Shown: one piece after another, positions 1 to 7,743 of the stretch
Position numbering within the stretch: the first letter of the stretch is position 1
Layout of the letters: every line of letters starts with the position of its first letter
Assembly: GCA_949499045.1 (NCBI GenBank)
Contig: CATEEE010000197.1
Span: 1-17,515, forward strand
DNA: 17,515 nucleotides
Direction of reading: 5' to 3'
Source: Marinobacterium sp. xm-d-530
Lineage (GTDB): Bacteria; Pseudomonadota; Gammaproteobacteria; Pseudomonadales; Balneatricaceae
Program-made: the position numbers and the translations under genes
Notes under the pieces: generated by a model
Seen by the model: the letters and a program-made list of their open reading frames with translations, nothing else
What the model was told of the DNA's origin: nothing
Databases searched by the model: none

Positions 1-557
1 AAGGTCGCCGCATTGGAATTCTTCACGGCGAGATGGAACAGTCAGAACGTAAACGTATCTTGCAGTTATTCAGAGACGGCCGGATTAATCATCTAATAGC
101 CACTGATGTTGCTGCACGTGGATTGGACATTGAAGGTGTCGATCTTGTCATTAATTTTGATATGGCGCGCAAAGGTGACGAGTACGTTCACCGTATCGGA
201 CGCAGTGGTCGCCAGGGTCGTAAAGGTCTGGCCATCAACCTGATCATGTCAAACGAGTGGAACCTGTCTGCAACCATCCAACGCTACCTTAAAGTGAAGT
301 TTGAGATGCGATCCATCGCGGGACTGAAAGGGCACTACAAGGGGCCTGAAAAAGTTCGTAAAAATGGTCGCGCCGCCGGTAATAAAAAGCGTAAAGAGAC
401 TGAAAAACGCAAGAGCATCGATAAGCCAAAGATTAAACAGCGCGTTCGCGATAAGAAGGATATCGGCAAACGTCGTCAGCCAGCGACTTCTGCTTTGGGC
501 GATGGCAATGCACCATTGATGCGCCGCAAGACAACAGGACTGGATCCAAACGATTGA
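1..557 (+). CDS. DEAD-box ATP-dependent RNA helicase, C-terminal part (5' end outside window)
   Basis: Only the last ~184 residues are present; the frame is open from base 3 (GRRIGILHGEM...), so the gene begins before the window. The visible part is the end of the second RecA-like helicase domain. It contains the motif V region (VATDVAARGLDIEGVDLVI-type, read here as IATDVAARGLDIEG) and motif VI HRIGRSGRQGRKG, which bind and hydrolyse ATP while duplex RNA is remodelled. A strongly basic, low-complexity tail follows (about 75 residues rich in Lys and Arg), as is common for auxiliary RNA-binding tails of SrmB/RhlE-type helicases. The motif around YKGPEKVRKNGRAAGNKKRK resembles the PA2840-type helicases of Pseudomonas as I remember them; the exact subfamily is inference. 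The stop codon overlaps the next start (TGATG), implying coupling to the dioxygenase gene. Confidence 0.93.
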   Translation, partial: GRRIGILHGEMEQSERKRILQLFRDGRINHLIATDVAARGLDIEGVDLVINFDMARKGDEYVHRIGRSGRQGRKGLAINLIMSNEWNLSATIQRYLKVKFEMRSIAGLKGHYKGPEKVRKNGRAAGNKKRKETEKRKSIDKPKIKQRVRDKKDIGKRRQPATSALGDGNAPLMRRKTTGLDPND

Positions 558-1345
558 TGAAAAAAGTTCTGCCCTCATTTTATCTGAGTCATGGTTCGCC
601 CCTTGATGCATTGGTTTTTGGCGAGTCTGAACAACAGCGTATTGATGAGCTTGCACAATACCCGCAACCCAAAGCGATACTGATCATGTCGCCGCACTGG
701 TTTACTAACGGTATTAAGCTGACCTCATCACTGCAGCCTGAAACCATTCATGACTTTTTCGGTTTTCCTGATGAGCTGTTTGCCATTCAATACCCTGCCA
801 AAGGGGATTTAGAGTTGGCGATTTACGCTCAGTCACTACTTACCTTTGCGGGTTATGAAGTGGAGTTAGATGCACAACGCGGTCTAGATCACGGAGTCTG
901 GGCACCGCTTCGACACCTCTATCCAGATGCAGAGATTCCGGTCGTGGCACTCTCTATGCCAAGAACCAGCACGCCAGAATCACTCTACAAGATGGGGTAT
1001 GCACTTCGCTCATTAAGACAGGAAGGTGTACTTGTCATTGGATCAGGTAGCACGACCCATAATCTAAGAGACGTTCGCCAACCTGGGCAGCCTGAATACG
1101 TTAGCGTATTTACCGACTGGTTAAAAACTCGACTTGAAAAGCACGAGTTGGCTACTCTGCTGAACTACCGTTCAGTGGCTCCTTATGCACAAGCCGCACA
1201 CCCAACGGATGAGCATCTTATCCCGCTCTACTTTGCCTTAGGCGCAGCCGGTGATGAGTGGTTCAATCTAAAACATATGAACGACGAAGTTCGTCATAGC
1301 GCCATCGCTATGGACTCCTGGATGTTTGGCATCAATGCTGAGTAA
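557..1345 (+). CDS. DODA-type (LigB-like) extradiol aromatic ring-opening dioxygenase
   Basis: A 262-residue protein from ATG 557; a TTG at 554 gives one extra Met, but the ATG overlaps the helicase stop (TGATG) and starts the typical MKKVLPSFYLSHGSP. The family is the class III extradiol dioxygenases related to E. coli YgiD (4,5-DOPA dioxygenase), single-domain cytoplasmic enzymes with a divalent metal held by histidines. Candidate ligands seen are H12 (SHGSP), H47 (SPHW), H168 (GSGSTTHNL) and H220 (HPTDEHLIPL); H112 in DHGVWAPL is also conserved in the family. Length matches the family (about 260-270). The natural substrate cannot be read from sequence; many members are annotated DOPA dioxygenase without a known physiological role. 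No aromatic catabolic genes are nearby, so a pathway role is not supported. Confidence 0.92.
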   Translation: MKKVLPSFYLSHGSPLDALVFGESEQQRIDELAQYPQPKAILIMSPHWFTNGIKLTSSLQPETIHDFFGFPDELFAIQYPAKGDLELAIYAQSLLTFAGYEVELDAQRGLDHGVWAPLRHLYPDAEIPVVALSMPRTSTPESLYKMGYALRSLRQEGVLVIGSGSTTHNLRDVRQPGQPEYVSVFTDWLKTRLEKHELATLLNYRSVAPYAQAAHPTDEHLIPLYFALGAAGDEWFNLKHMNDEVRHSAIAMDSWMFGINAE

Positions 1346-1916
1346 GCTTTTTAAATCGGATATCGACAAGCTCAAAAAGGCACTACTTAAAGAGGACCTC
1401 AAAGGCTTTAGAGAGCTCCTCAACCGAGCCGATAAAACAGATCTATCAACTGAAGTCACCCAGCTCATTGAAGCGACTATTAAAGAGTCTGCACCCGAGT
1501 ATTTAGAAGCGCTTCTTCAGACACTACCTATCACTGATACAGCGATACTGCTCAACTTCAGCTTATTAGCCTGTACCACTGAACAGCCAAGTAAAACGCT
1601 ACGAGTGTTGTTGAGAGAGGGATTGCATCAGTTATCAGCCCATCAACTCGATCAGTTGAGTTCGTTTATCGTAAACCATAGAGAGTGTGATCGAATGGCT
1701 CTTCTGAGCTTGGTTTCTCAACATGGCTGCGATCTCAATGGGGCGACTGATGCCATTGAATTTGCCATTAAAAACGAAGATCGCGAGCTGATTAAGTTTT
1801 TGATCGAGTCCGGTGTCACGTTGAAGGAGCAACAGTTTGTTGAAGCATCTGAAGCGTTTCAAAGCTACGCCAGCCGAATCATTGCAGACAAAACCCTCAG
1901 AGACAGCTGGCTTTAG
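1335..1916 (+). CDS. small ankyrin-repeat-like protein of unknown function
   Basis: About 193 residues from ATG 1335; an in-frame TTG at 1326 would add three. It overlaps the dioxygenase gene by 11 bases, so translation is probably coupled. There is no signal peptide or membrane segment, so it should be cytoplasmic. The sequence is helical and leucine-rich. The C-terminal half contains a recognisable ankyrin-like unit (DAIEFAIKNEDRELIKFLIE followed by SGVTL), and weaker helix-pair units occur earlier (STEVTQLIEATIKESAPEYL; TLRVLLREGLHQL). This suggests a degenerate ankyrin solenoid, hence a protein-binding role, but no partner or function is evident. The N-terminus is charged (KLFKSDIDKLKKALLKEDLK). 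I do not recognise a named family. Overlap and same-strand placement tie it to the helicase/dioxygenase transcript. Confidence 0.8.
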   Translation: MLSKLFKSDIDKLKKALLKEDLKGFRELLNRADKTDLSTEVTQLIEATIKESAPEYLEALLQTLPITDTAILLNFSLLACTTEQPSKTLRVLLREGLHQLSAHQLDQLSSFIVNHRECDRMALLSLVSQHGCDLNGATDAIEFAIKNEDRELIKFLIESGVTLKEQQFVEASEAFQSYASRIIADKTLRDSWL

Positions 1917-1930
1917 GTCTAGCAAAGACC

Positions 1931-2674
1931 CTAGCCACAAACCTCACAGCTTGGCCGTTTAGCCAATTTAAGCGTTTGAAACTGCATCGACTTCGCATCA
2001 ACTAATAGCAATCGTCCCTCTAAAACCTCGCCGATATTAGCCAACACTTTGAGTGCTTCCGCTGCCTGAATCGTCCCTACCATTCCTACAAGGGGTGCAA
2101 ACACACCTGAGGTTGAGCAGTTTTGATCAACATTGGCGTCCGCTGGATAAAGGCATTGATAGCAAGGTGTTTCAGGGTGACGAGGGTCATAGACGCTAAC
2201 CTGTCCTTCAAAACGAATCGCAGCGCCAGAGACCAGTGGCTTACCCGCATCAAAACAGGCCCGATTCAGGGCGTGGCGGGTCTGGAAGTTATCCGTACAA
2301 TCAACCACAAGATCCACATTGCCAACCATCGTTCGCAACAACTCTCCTTCTAACCTGTCAGTGATGACACTGACCTGAGTATTGGGATTGATCGCGGCAA
2401 TCTGAGCTTGGGCAGACTCTACTTTAAACTCACCCAGTTGTTGATGCGAATGGATCACCTGGCGCTGGAGATTACTTAGCTCGACACGATCATCATCCAC
2501 CAACACCAACTCACCCACTCCAGCCGTGGCTAAATAGAGCGCTACAGGACTTCCTAAACCACCCAGACCTACAATGAGAACTTTGGCGTTTAACCACGCT
2601 TCTTGACCGGCGGCATCAACCTCTGGAAGAAGCAAGTGTCGGCTGTATTGCAATAACTGTTCATCGTTTAACAT
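1931..2674 (-). CDS. moeB: molybdopterin-synthase adenylyltransferase MoeB (HesA/MoeB/ThiF family)
   Basis: A 247-residue E1-like enzyme that adenylates the C-terminal Gly of a ubiquitin-fold sulfur carrier (MoaD, or ThiS for the ThiF paralogue). ATP-binding GLGGLGSP is at 36-43, the SNLQRQ segment at 67-72 and CTDNF at 126-130. Zinc-binding cysteine pairs are CYQC (C171, C174) and CEVC (C243, C246), and there is a Cys in the crossover loop (NCSTSG, C186). I chose ATG 2674 because it overlaps the prmC stop (TGATG); an upstream TTG at 2689 lies inside prmC and adds five residues. The prfA-prmC-moeB order is as in Pseudomonas. No moaD or thiS is in the window, so MoeB versus ThiF rests on context and length; some bacteria use one such enzyme for both. 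It ends convergently 14 bases from the ankyrin-like gene. Confidence 0.92.
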   Translation of the reverse strand: MLNDEQLLQYSRHLLLPEVDAAGQEAWLNAKVLIVGLGGLGSPVALYLATAGVGELVLVDDDRVELSNLQRQVIHSHQQLGEFKVESAQAQIAAINPNTQVSVITDRLEGELLRTMVGNVDLVVDCTDNFQTRHALNRACFDAGKPLVSGAAIRFEGQVSVYDPRHPETPCYQCLYPADANVDQNCSTSGVFAPLVGMVGTIQAAEALKVLANIGEVLEGRLLLVDAKSMQFQTLKLAKRPSCEVCG

Positions 2675-3498
2675 CAGACTCTCCAACAACCACCGGTAAT
2701 CCTCGGATTACCCCCAAAATCTTGTCTTGTTTCAACCTGCTCAAAGCCAACCTGTTTAAGCTTATTAGCCACCTGCTCCGCTTGATCATAGCCATGTTCC
2801 AGAAGCAGCCAGCCATCAGGGTTAAGATAGGCCGGTGCTTTATCAATAATATAGACAAGATCAGCTAGCCCTTCATCTTCTGCCGTTAATGCCGATAACG
2901 GCTCAAAGCGGACATCACCAAGCATCAAGTGAGGATCGATCGGATCGATATAGGGTGGGTTAGAAACAATTAGATCGTATTTTTCGGTCAAGGGCTCAAA
3001 CCAAGACCCTGTTAGCACCTTTAAATTAGATGCTCTTAAACGAGTCGCATTACGTCTTGCCAAATCGGCAGCTGGTTCAACAAACTCAACCGCATCCATC
3101 CGCCAAGCTGGGTTTTCCAGTGCCAACGCGATGGCAATAGCACCTGTTCCTGTGCCCAAGTCCACCGCTAACGATTGAGATTTGAGAGGTAACTCCAGCG
3201 CCCACTCAACCAGAGTTTCGGTATCAGGGCGAGGGATCAAAGTGTGCTCGTTGACCTCTAGATCGAAAGACCAGAAACCTCGACGTCCCGTTAAGTGAGC
3301 GACAGGAACGCCTTGCGACCGTTTGACCAACATTGATTCAAACTGGCTAAGCTGTTCTGAAGTAAGCTCTTTTTCCGGCCAGGTTCTCAAATAACTTGGA
3401 TCTTTTTGAAGCACAAAGCAGAGAAAGTGCTCAACATCGACGCGGGCAGAGTCTGATTTCAACTCCGAAGATTTCGCTAGGGCCTCGTCGATGCGCAT
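2674..3498 (-). CDS. prmC: peptide chain release factor N5-glutamine methyltransferase PrmC
   Basis: A 274-residue SAM-dependent methyltransferase that methylates the Gln of the GGQ motif in RF1 and RF2, needed for efficient peptide release. The N-terminal helical substrate-binding domain covers roughly residues 1-85. It is followed by the Rossmann methyltransferase domain with the SAM loop VDLGTGTG (112-119) and the catalytic motif NPPY (180-183), which binds the glutamine amide. The start is ATG 3498; a TTG just before it (3501) adds one residue and directly follows the prfA stop. Gene order prfA-prmC means the modifying enzyme is made together with its substrate RF1. It overlaps moeB by one base at its 3' end. 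Length and motifs are normal for the family. Confidence 0.96.
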   Translation of the reverse strand: MRIDEALAKSSELKSDSARVDVEHFLCFVLQKDPSYLRTWPEKELTSEQLSQFESMLVKRSQGVPVAHLTGRRGFWSFDLEVNEHTLIPRPDTETLVEWALELPLKSQSLAVDLGTGTGAIAIALALENPAWRMDAVEFVEPAADLARRNATRLRASNLKVLTGSWFEPLTEKYDLIVSNPPYIDPIDPHLMLGDVRFEPLSALTAEDEGLADLVYIIDKAPAYLNPDGWLLLEHGYDQAEQVANKLKQVGFEQVETRQDFGGNPRITGGCWRV

Positions 3499-3501
3499 CA
3501 A

Positions 3502-4587
3502 TTAATCGTCAGACAGTGCCGTCAGCTGCTCTGCCTGATACTCCTGCATTAGCGTATTGAGGACCTCATCCATATCACCCTGCATCACCTCGTTCAGCTT
3601 ATAGAGCGTCAGGTTGATACGGTGATCGGTTAGACGGCCCTGGGGATAGTTGTAGGTGCGAATTCGCTCTGAACGATCGCCTGATCCTACCAAGCTTTTA
3701 CGGGCACTGGCCTGCTCCGCTTGCACCTTATCGATCTCTGCCTGTTGTAGACGAGAAGCAAGCAATGCCATCGCTTTCGCACGGTTTTTATGCTGTGAAC
3801 GCTCCTCCTGACACTCTACGACAACACCGGTTGGGATGTGCGTTAAACGTATCGCTGAGTCTGTTTTGTTGACGTGCTGACCACCCGCACCAGACGCACG
3901 GAAGGTATCAACTCGCAGGTCTGCTTTATTGATATCGATTTCAGCCGACTCATCCATCTCAGGCATTACGGCAACCGTACAAGCCGAGGTATGAATGCGA
4001 CCCTGAGATTCGGTTTCAGGAACACGCTGTACACGGTGAGCACCCGATTCAAACTTCAAACGAGAATAAACCGCATCGCCAATTACGCGGGTGATGATCT
4101 CTTTATAACCGCCGTGTTCGCCTTCGTTCGCACTAATGACTTCAACGCGCCAGCCAATCTTCTCGGCATAGCGTGAGTACATTCGGAACAGATCACCGGC
4201 AAAAATAGCGGCCTCATCACCACCGGTTCCAGCTCGAATTTCAAGAAAGACGTTGCGACCATCATTCGGATCTTTCGGCAACATCAGAATTTGAAGATCG
4301 GCATCAAGCTGTTCTTCTAATGCTTTCGCCTCTTTGAACTCCTCTTGTGCCATCTCTTTAAGATCAGCGTCGTCCTCTTCCATCATCAGAAGCGCAGTCA
4401 CCTGATCCTCTTTCGCCTGATTCCACTTATTAAATGTGGCGACGATCGGTTCAAGATCCGAATATTCTCGTGAGAAATCACGGAACTGATCTTGGTTGCT
4501 AATGACACTTGGATCGCTAAGCAGAGCCGACAGCTCTTCAAAACGATCAACCAGCGACTCCAGTCGCTGACGTATGGATTCTTTCAT
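3502..4587 (-). CDS. prfA: peptide chain release factor 1 (RF1)
   Basis: A 361-residue class I release factor that recognises UAA and UAG in the ribosomal A site and triggers hydrolysis of peptidyl-tRNA. The stop-codon-reading PxT tripeptide is PET at 190-192 within RVPETESQGRIHTSA, which identifies RF1 and not RF2 (SPF). The catalytic GGQ is at 235-237 (GAGGQHVNKTDSA), with Q237 the residue methylated by PrmC. The following SQHKNRAKAMALL segment is also typical. The start ATG lies 15 bases after the hemA stop, with a GGA-containing ribosome site upstream, so hemA and prfA are probably one transcript. This hemA-prfA-prmC arrangement is widespread in Gammaproteobacteria. Confidence 0.98.
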   Translation of the reverse strand: MKESIRQRLESLVDRFEELSALLSDPSVISNQDQFRDFSREYSDLEPIVATFNKWNQAKEDQVTALLMMEEDDADLKEMAQEEFKEAKALEEQLDADLQILMLPKDPNDGRNVFLEIRAGTGGDEAAIFAGDLFRMYSRYAEKIGWRVEVISANEGEHGGYKEIITRVIGDAVYSRLKFESGAHRVQRVPETESQGRIHTSACTVAVMPEMDESAEIDINKADLRVDTFRASGAGGQHVNKTDSAIRLTHIPTGVVVECQEERSQHKNRAKAMALLASRLQQAEIDKVQAEQASARKSLVGSGDRSERIRTYNYPQGRLTDHRINLTLYKLNEVMQGDMDEVLNTLMQEYQAEQLTALSDD

Positions 4588-4602
4588 CTTAAATTTCCGA
4601 CG

Positions 4603-5868
4603 CTAATCTTTCGATTGCGGGTTGAGTTGAAAAAGCTCTTGAACCGATCGCTGTAAATCGTCACGACCTTCAGCAGATGCTTTGCGCAACTGCACACTCG
4701 GTTCGTGTAAAAACTTATTGGTTAGACCATTCGCTAAACGCTTTAGCACCTCTTCAGGTGACTTACCATTTTGCAGTTGCGATAAAGCCTTCTCTAACTC
4801 TTCATCGGCGATACGCATCTGCTGCTGTCGTAGTGAGGTCAATGTATCGACAGCATCCAATTCACGCAGTTGACGCATGAAGAGTTCCGCGCCCTGCTCG
4901 ATGATTGCCTCAGCCTCTTGCGCAGCCTCTTGACGTGATCGCTGATTTTCTTCGATCACCTCAGTCAGATCATCGACGGTGTAAAGGTAAACATCCTCAA
5001 GCTCGCCAACCTCCGCTTCAATGTCGCGAGGAACAGCAATATCCACCATAAACATTGGACGGTGGCGGCGCACTTTGAGTGCCCGCTCAACGCTGCCTTT
5101 ACCCAAAATAGGCAACTGTGACGCTGTAGAGGTAATGACAATATCTGCGTTAGGAAGCTCATCAGGGATAGAGGCAAACTCAACCGCTTTACCATCAACC
5201 TCATCGGCTAACGCCAATGCACGTGACAAGGTTCGGTTCGCAATGGTAATCGATTTAATGCCCGCATTTTTCAAGTGTCGAGCAACCAATTCGATGGTTT
5301 CACCGGCACCAATTAACAGTGCTCGGCTATCCGCCAAATCGGCAAAAATATGCTGCGCCAAACTAACCGACGCATAGGCAACCGAAACTGGATTCTGCCC
5401 AATACTGGTCTCAGTTCGAACCTGCTTGGCGACAGAGAAGGTCTGTCTGAATAGACGCCCAAGTTCTGCATGCGCTCGGCCCGCCTCTTGTGAAACAGAG
5501 AAAGAATCTTTTAACTGCCCTAGAATTTGCGGCTCACCTAAGACTAAGGAGTCTAAACCTGCAGCAACGCGCATCATGTGACGTGCAGCGCCTAAATCCC
5601 AATGTTCATAGATACAGCCAGAGAGCTGTGATTTATCAACCTGATGGTAGTTAGCCAACCAGTTGAGCAACTGATCTGATCCATCACCCTCTAAACGACA
5701 GTACAACTCTGTACGGTTACAGGTTGAGAGTATTGCGACCTCTTCAAGAGCGGCCTCTTCACAGGCTTGCTTAACAGCATCAACCAAAGACTCAGGCGCA
5801 AAGGAGACGCGCTCCCTGATCTCAACCGGAGCGGTTTTATGGTTAATCCCTAAAGCGAGTAAAGACAT
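4603..5868 (-). CDS. hemA: glutamyl-tRNA reductase
   Basis: A 421-residue enzyme that reduces the glutamate of Glu-tRNA(Glu) with NADPH to glutamate-1-semialdehyde, the first committed step of tetrapyrrole (heme) synthesis by the C5 route. The N-terminal catalytic domain begins MSLLALGINHKTAP and has the catalytic cysteine exactly at C50 in STCNRTELY. The NADPH-binding domain carries GAGETIELVARHL (around 190-205), and a helical dimerisation domain occupies roughly the last 110 residues. It is the first gene of the minus-strand run hemA-prfA-prmC-moeB. The 165-base region upstream is shared with the divergent lipoprotein gene and holds a possible promoter with a palindrome between its -35 and -10 elements. 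Length and motifs are standard. Confidence 0.98.
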   Translation of the reverse strand: MSLLALGINHKTAPVEIRERVSFAPESLVDAVKQACEEAALEEVAILSTCNRTELYCRLEGDGSDQLLNWLANYHQVDKSQLSGCIYEHWDLGAARHMMRVAAGLDSLVLGEPQILGQLKDSFSVSQEAGRAHAELGRLFRQTFSVAKQVRTETSIGQNPVSVAYASVSLAQHIFADLADSRALLIGAGETIELVARHLKNAGIKSITIANRTLSRALALADEVDGKAVEFASIPDELPNADIVITSTASQLPILGKGSVERALKVRRHRPMFMVDIAVPRDIEAEVGELEDVYLYTVDDLTEVIEENQRSRQEAAQEAEAIIEQGAELFMRQLRELDAVDTLTSLRQQQMRIADEELEKALSQLQNGKSPEEVLKRLANGLTNKFLHEPSVQLRKASAEGRDDLQRSVQELFQLNPQSKD

Positions 5869-5903
5869 GAATCCGTTTTCTACTTAAATATCACAGGTCG
5901 CTA

Positions 5904-5932
5904 ATAATACACGCTAAGACTAAGTCTAATAA
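5904..5932 (-). promoter_or_regulatory. possible hemA promoter with palindrome in the spacer
   Basis: Reading the minus strand, TATTAT (5909-5904) matches five of six -10 positions. TTATTA (5932-5927), exactly 17 bases upstream, is only a weak -35 (three of six). The spacer holds a perfect 11-base palindrome, AGACTTAGTCT (5927-5917), and the flanks CGCTA/TAGCG (5911-5915 and 5936-5940 on the plus strand) are also complementary. A weak -35 plus a palindrome between the elements is what one expects of an activator- or repressor-controlled promoter, but this is inference from sequence alone. Confidence 0.33.
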
Positions 5933-5974
5933 GACCTAGCGCCCTGTTTTTAATTTGTTTTGCAGCTTATACAC

Positions 5975-6003
5975 ATGACAACACCCAATCGGTTTTCTAT
6001 AGT
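5975..6003 (+). promoter_or_regulatory. sigma70-type promoter for the TPR lipoprotein-lolB transcript
   Basis: ATGACA (5975-5980, five of six match to TTGACA), a 17-base spacer, then TATAGT (5998-6003, five of six match to TATAAT). Transcription would begin near 6010, leaving a short leader before the AGGAG ribosome site at 6022-6026. Position and spacing are convincing but untested. Confidence 0.6.
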
Positions 6004-6033
6004 GATGAAATTGGTAACCCTAGGAGTTGAGAT

Positions 6034-7743
6034 TTGAGATCGACAATAATCAGTGCATCAGCCCTATCGCTTCTTCTAGCGGGCTGCTCTCCTACAAAGC
6101 CAAACAGCCTTTCAGAGCAGGTAGAAATTAAAAGCGTCGAATCGACTGCTATTTATGTACCGGGCGAATTGAACCAAGAGTCTTTGCTGGATCTGATCAG
6201 CGCCGAACTCTATGGTCAAAATCGAGAGTTTACTCAATCTCAGGCGCTTTTCTACAAACAAGCCCAACTCTCTCAAAGCCCAGAATTGGCTGAACGTGCC
6301 ACTCGCATTTCACAATTCATGCGCGACGCTGACCTTGTTGAACAGTCAGCACAACTGTGGCGGTCACTCGATCCAGACAAAGCCCTACCTTTTCAAATTC
6401 TTCTAAACCTATACTTTCAAGAGGCCAAAATTGATCAGGCATTGGAGCTATTAACCAATCGCCCTGAGATAAGTTCAGAGACCTATGGTCTAATCGAAAG
6501 CCACCGCGCAACTTTGGAGCCCAAGGAGCTCAAAGCGCTGTACGACCTACTTCAACACCAGGGACCAGAGCAACAACAGAAACTCCCCAACATTCTCCTA
6601 CAAGCTCGAATTCAACGCTCGCTTCAACAACCCGACAAGGCCATAGAGCTTCTTGATCAAGGGCTAGCCATTGATCCAAATAATGCCGATCTAACTCTGG
6701 ATAAAGCACGCATCATTGGTATCGACCTTGAAGAGGTCCCGCGAGCTCTGAATGAAATGCAGCAAGCGCTTAAAGAACACCCTGACCATCGAGAGTTACA
6801 GGCTTTTCAAATTCGTCTTCTGCTGATAGACAGTCCAGAAAAAGTTCCTAGTTTAGTCGAGTCGGCCATCACTACGAGTAATGAAGATCCACAACTGATC
6901 TACTACTACGCGCTGTTACTGCTAGAGAACGAATTACTCGACCCCGCAGAGCGCTGGGTTGATCGCCTGATTACCATGGATCCAGAGAACAGTGATATAT
7001 ACCTTTACAAAGGGGCCATTGAACAACAACGCGGCAACACTGAAGCCGCTATAAACGCTTACGACAAAGTTCAATCGGGTGACAACCTGTTAAATGCCTT
7101 TGCACGAACCTTAGAACTGATCGATACAGGGACCCCGGTCAAAGAGATAGAAGACCGGCTGAAAACACTCGTTAAACAAGACCCAGAACGCATAGAGTCA
7201 TTGACTCGCATTGCCGCAGAATGGTTGATGGACTTGCAGCGCAACCAAGAGGCGATTGATCTAATCGATGAGCAGTTAAAGATCATCCCACAGGCTCACT
7301 CACTCATTTATGCGAAAGCGATCGCATATGAATCGATCGACACTGAGCTTATGCTGAGTAACCTTGAATTAGCGCTCTCATTAGATGAGGAGAACCCAAG
7401 CTTAAAGAATGCACTAGGGTACTCTATGTTGCTCTACTCAGACGATTTTGAGCGCGCGTTTAACCTGATCAAAGAGGCTTACCAATCAACCCCTAACGAC
7501 CCTGCAGTCGTCGACTCTATGGGATGGGCATTTTACCTTTCAAACAACTACCAAGAGGCGCTGATCTATATTGAGCAAGCCTTTGAAGCCTTCCCAGACC
7601 CTGAGGTCGCCAAACACTATATTCAGGTGTTAGCGAAACTGGACCGCATTGACGAAGCCAAGACATTACTGGACACTCTGCTGCAAGATCACCCAGAAAA
7701 CCGTCATACACTTGAGGCTGAGCAGTGGCTAAACAGCTTGTAA
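6034..7743 (+). CDS. lbcA: outer-membrane TPR lipoprotein, LbcA-like (CtpA protease partner family)
   Basis: A 569-residue tetratricopeptide-repeat lipoprotein. The start is TTG 6034, supported by an AGGAG ribosome site (6022-6026) and by the signal peptide it yields: MRSTIISASALSLLLAGC, a lipobox ending at C18, followed by Ser, which favours the outer membrane. The rest is a helical TPR solenoid; clear units are near residues 185-230 (QPDKAIELLDQGLAIDPNNA), 288-345 (NTEAAINAYDKV) and 450-560 (NNYQEALIYIEQAF; RIDEAKTLLDTLL). It sits between hemA and lolB exactly where P. aeruginosa has PA4667, which has been described as LbcA, the lipoprotein that binds the periplasmic protease CtpA and promotes degradation of peptidoglycan hydrolases. 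Orthology is inferred from synteny, lipobox and repeat architecture; the function is not tested here and no ctpA is in the window. The 3' end overlaps lolB by 19 bases. Confidence 0.88.
   Translation: MRSTIISASALSLLLAGCSPTKPNSLSEQVEIKSVESTAIYVPGELNQESLLDLISAELYGQNREFTQSQALFYKQAQLSQSPELAERATRISQFMRDADLVEQSAQLWRSLDPDKALPFQILLNLYFQEAKIDQALELLTNRPEISSETYGLIESHRATLEPKELKALYDLLQHQGPEQQQKLPNILLQARIQRSLQQPDKAIELLDQGLAIDPNNADLTLDKARIIGIDLEEVPRALNEMQQALKEHPDHRELQAFQIRLLLIDSPEKVPSLVESAITTSNEDPQLIYYYALLLLENELLDPAERWVDRLITMDPENSDIYLYKGAIEQQRGNTEAAINAYDKVQSGDNLLNAFARTLELIDTGTPVKEIEDRLKTLVKQDPERIESLTRIAAEWLMDLQRNQEAIDLIDEQLKIIPQAHSLIYAKAIAYESIDTELMLSNLELALSLDEENPSLKNALGYSMLLYSDDFERAFNLIKEAYQSTPNDPAVVDSMGWAFYLSNNYQEALIYIEQAFEAFPDPEVAKHYIQVLAKLDRIDEAKTLLDTLLQDHPENRHTLEAEQWLNSL

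Noticed and set aside
249..656. 135-residue minus-strand reading frame across the helicase/dioxygenase junction
   Set aside because: It is antisense to two recognised genes and has no family resemblance or ribosome site.
1915..1931. 5-bp hairpin (GGTCT/AGACC) between the convergent ankyrin-like gene and moeB
   Set aside because: The stem is short and there is no T-run on either strand, so it is not a convincing terminator.
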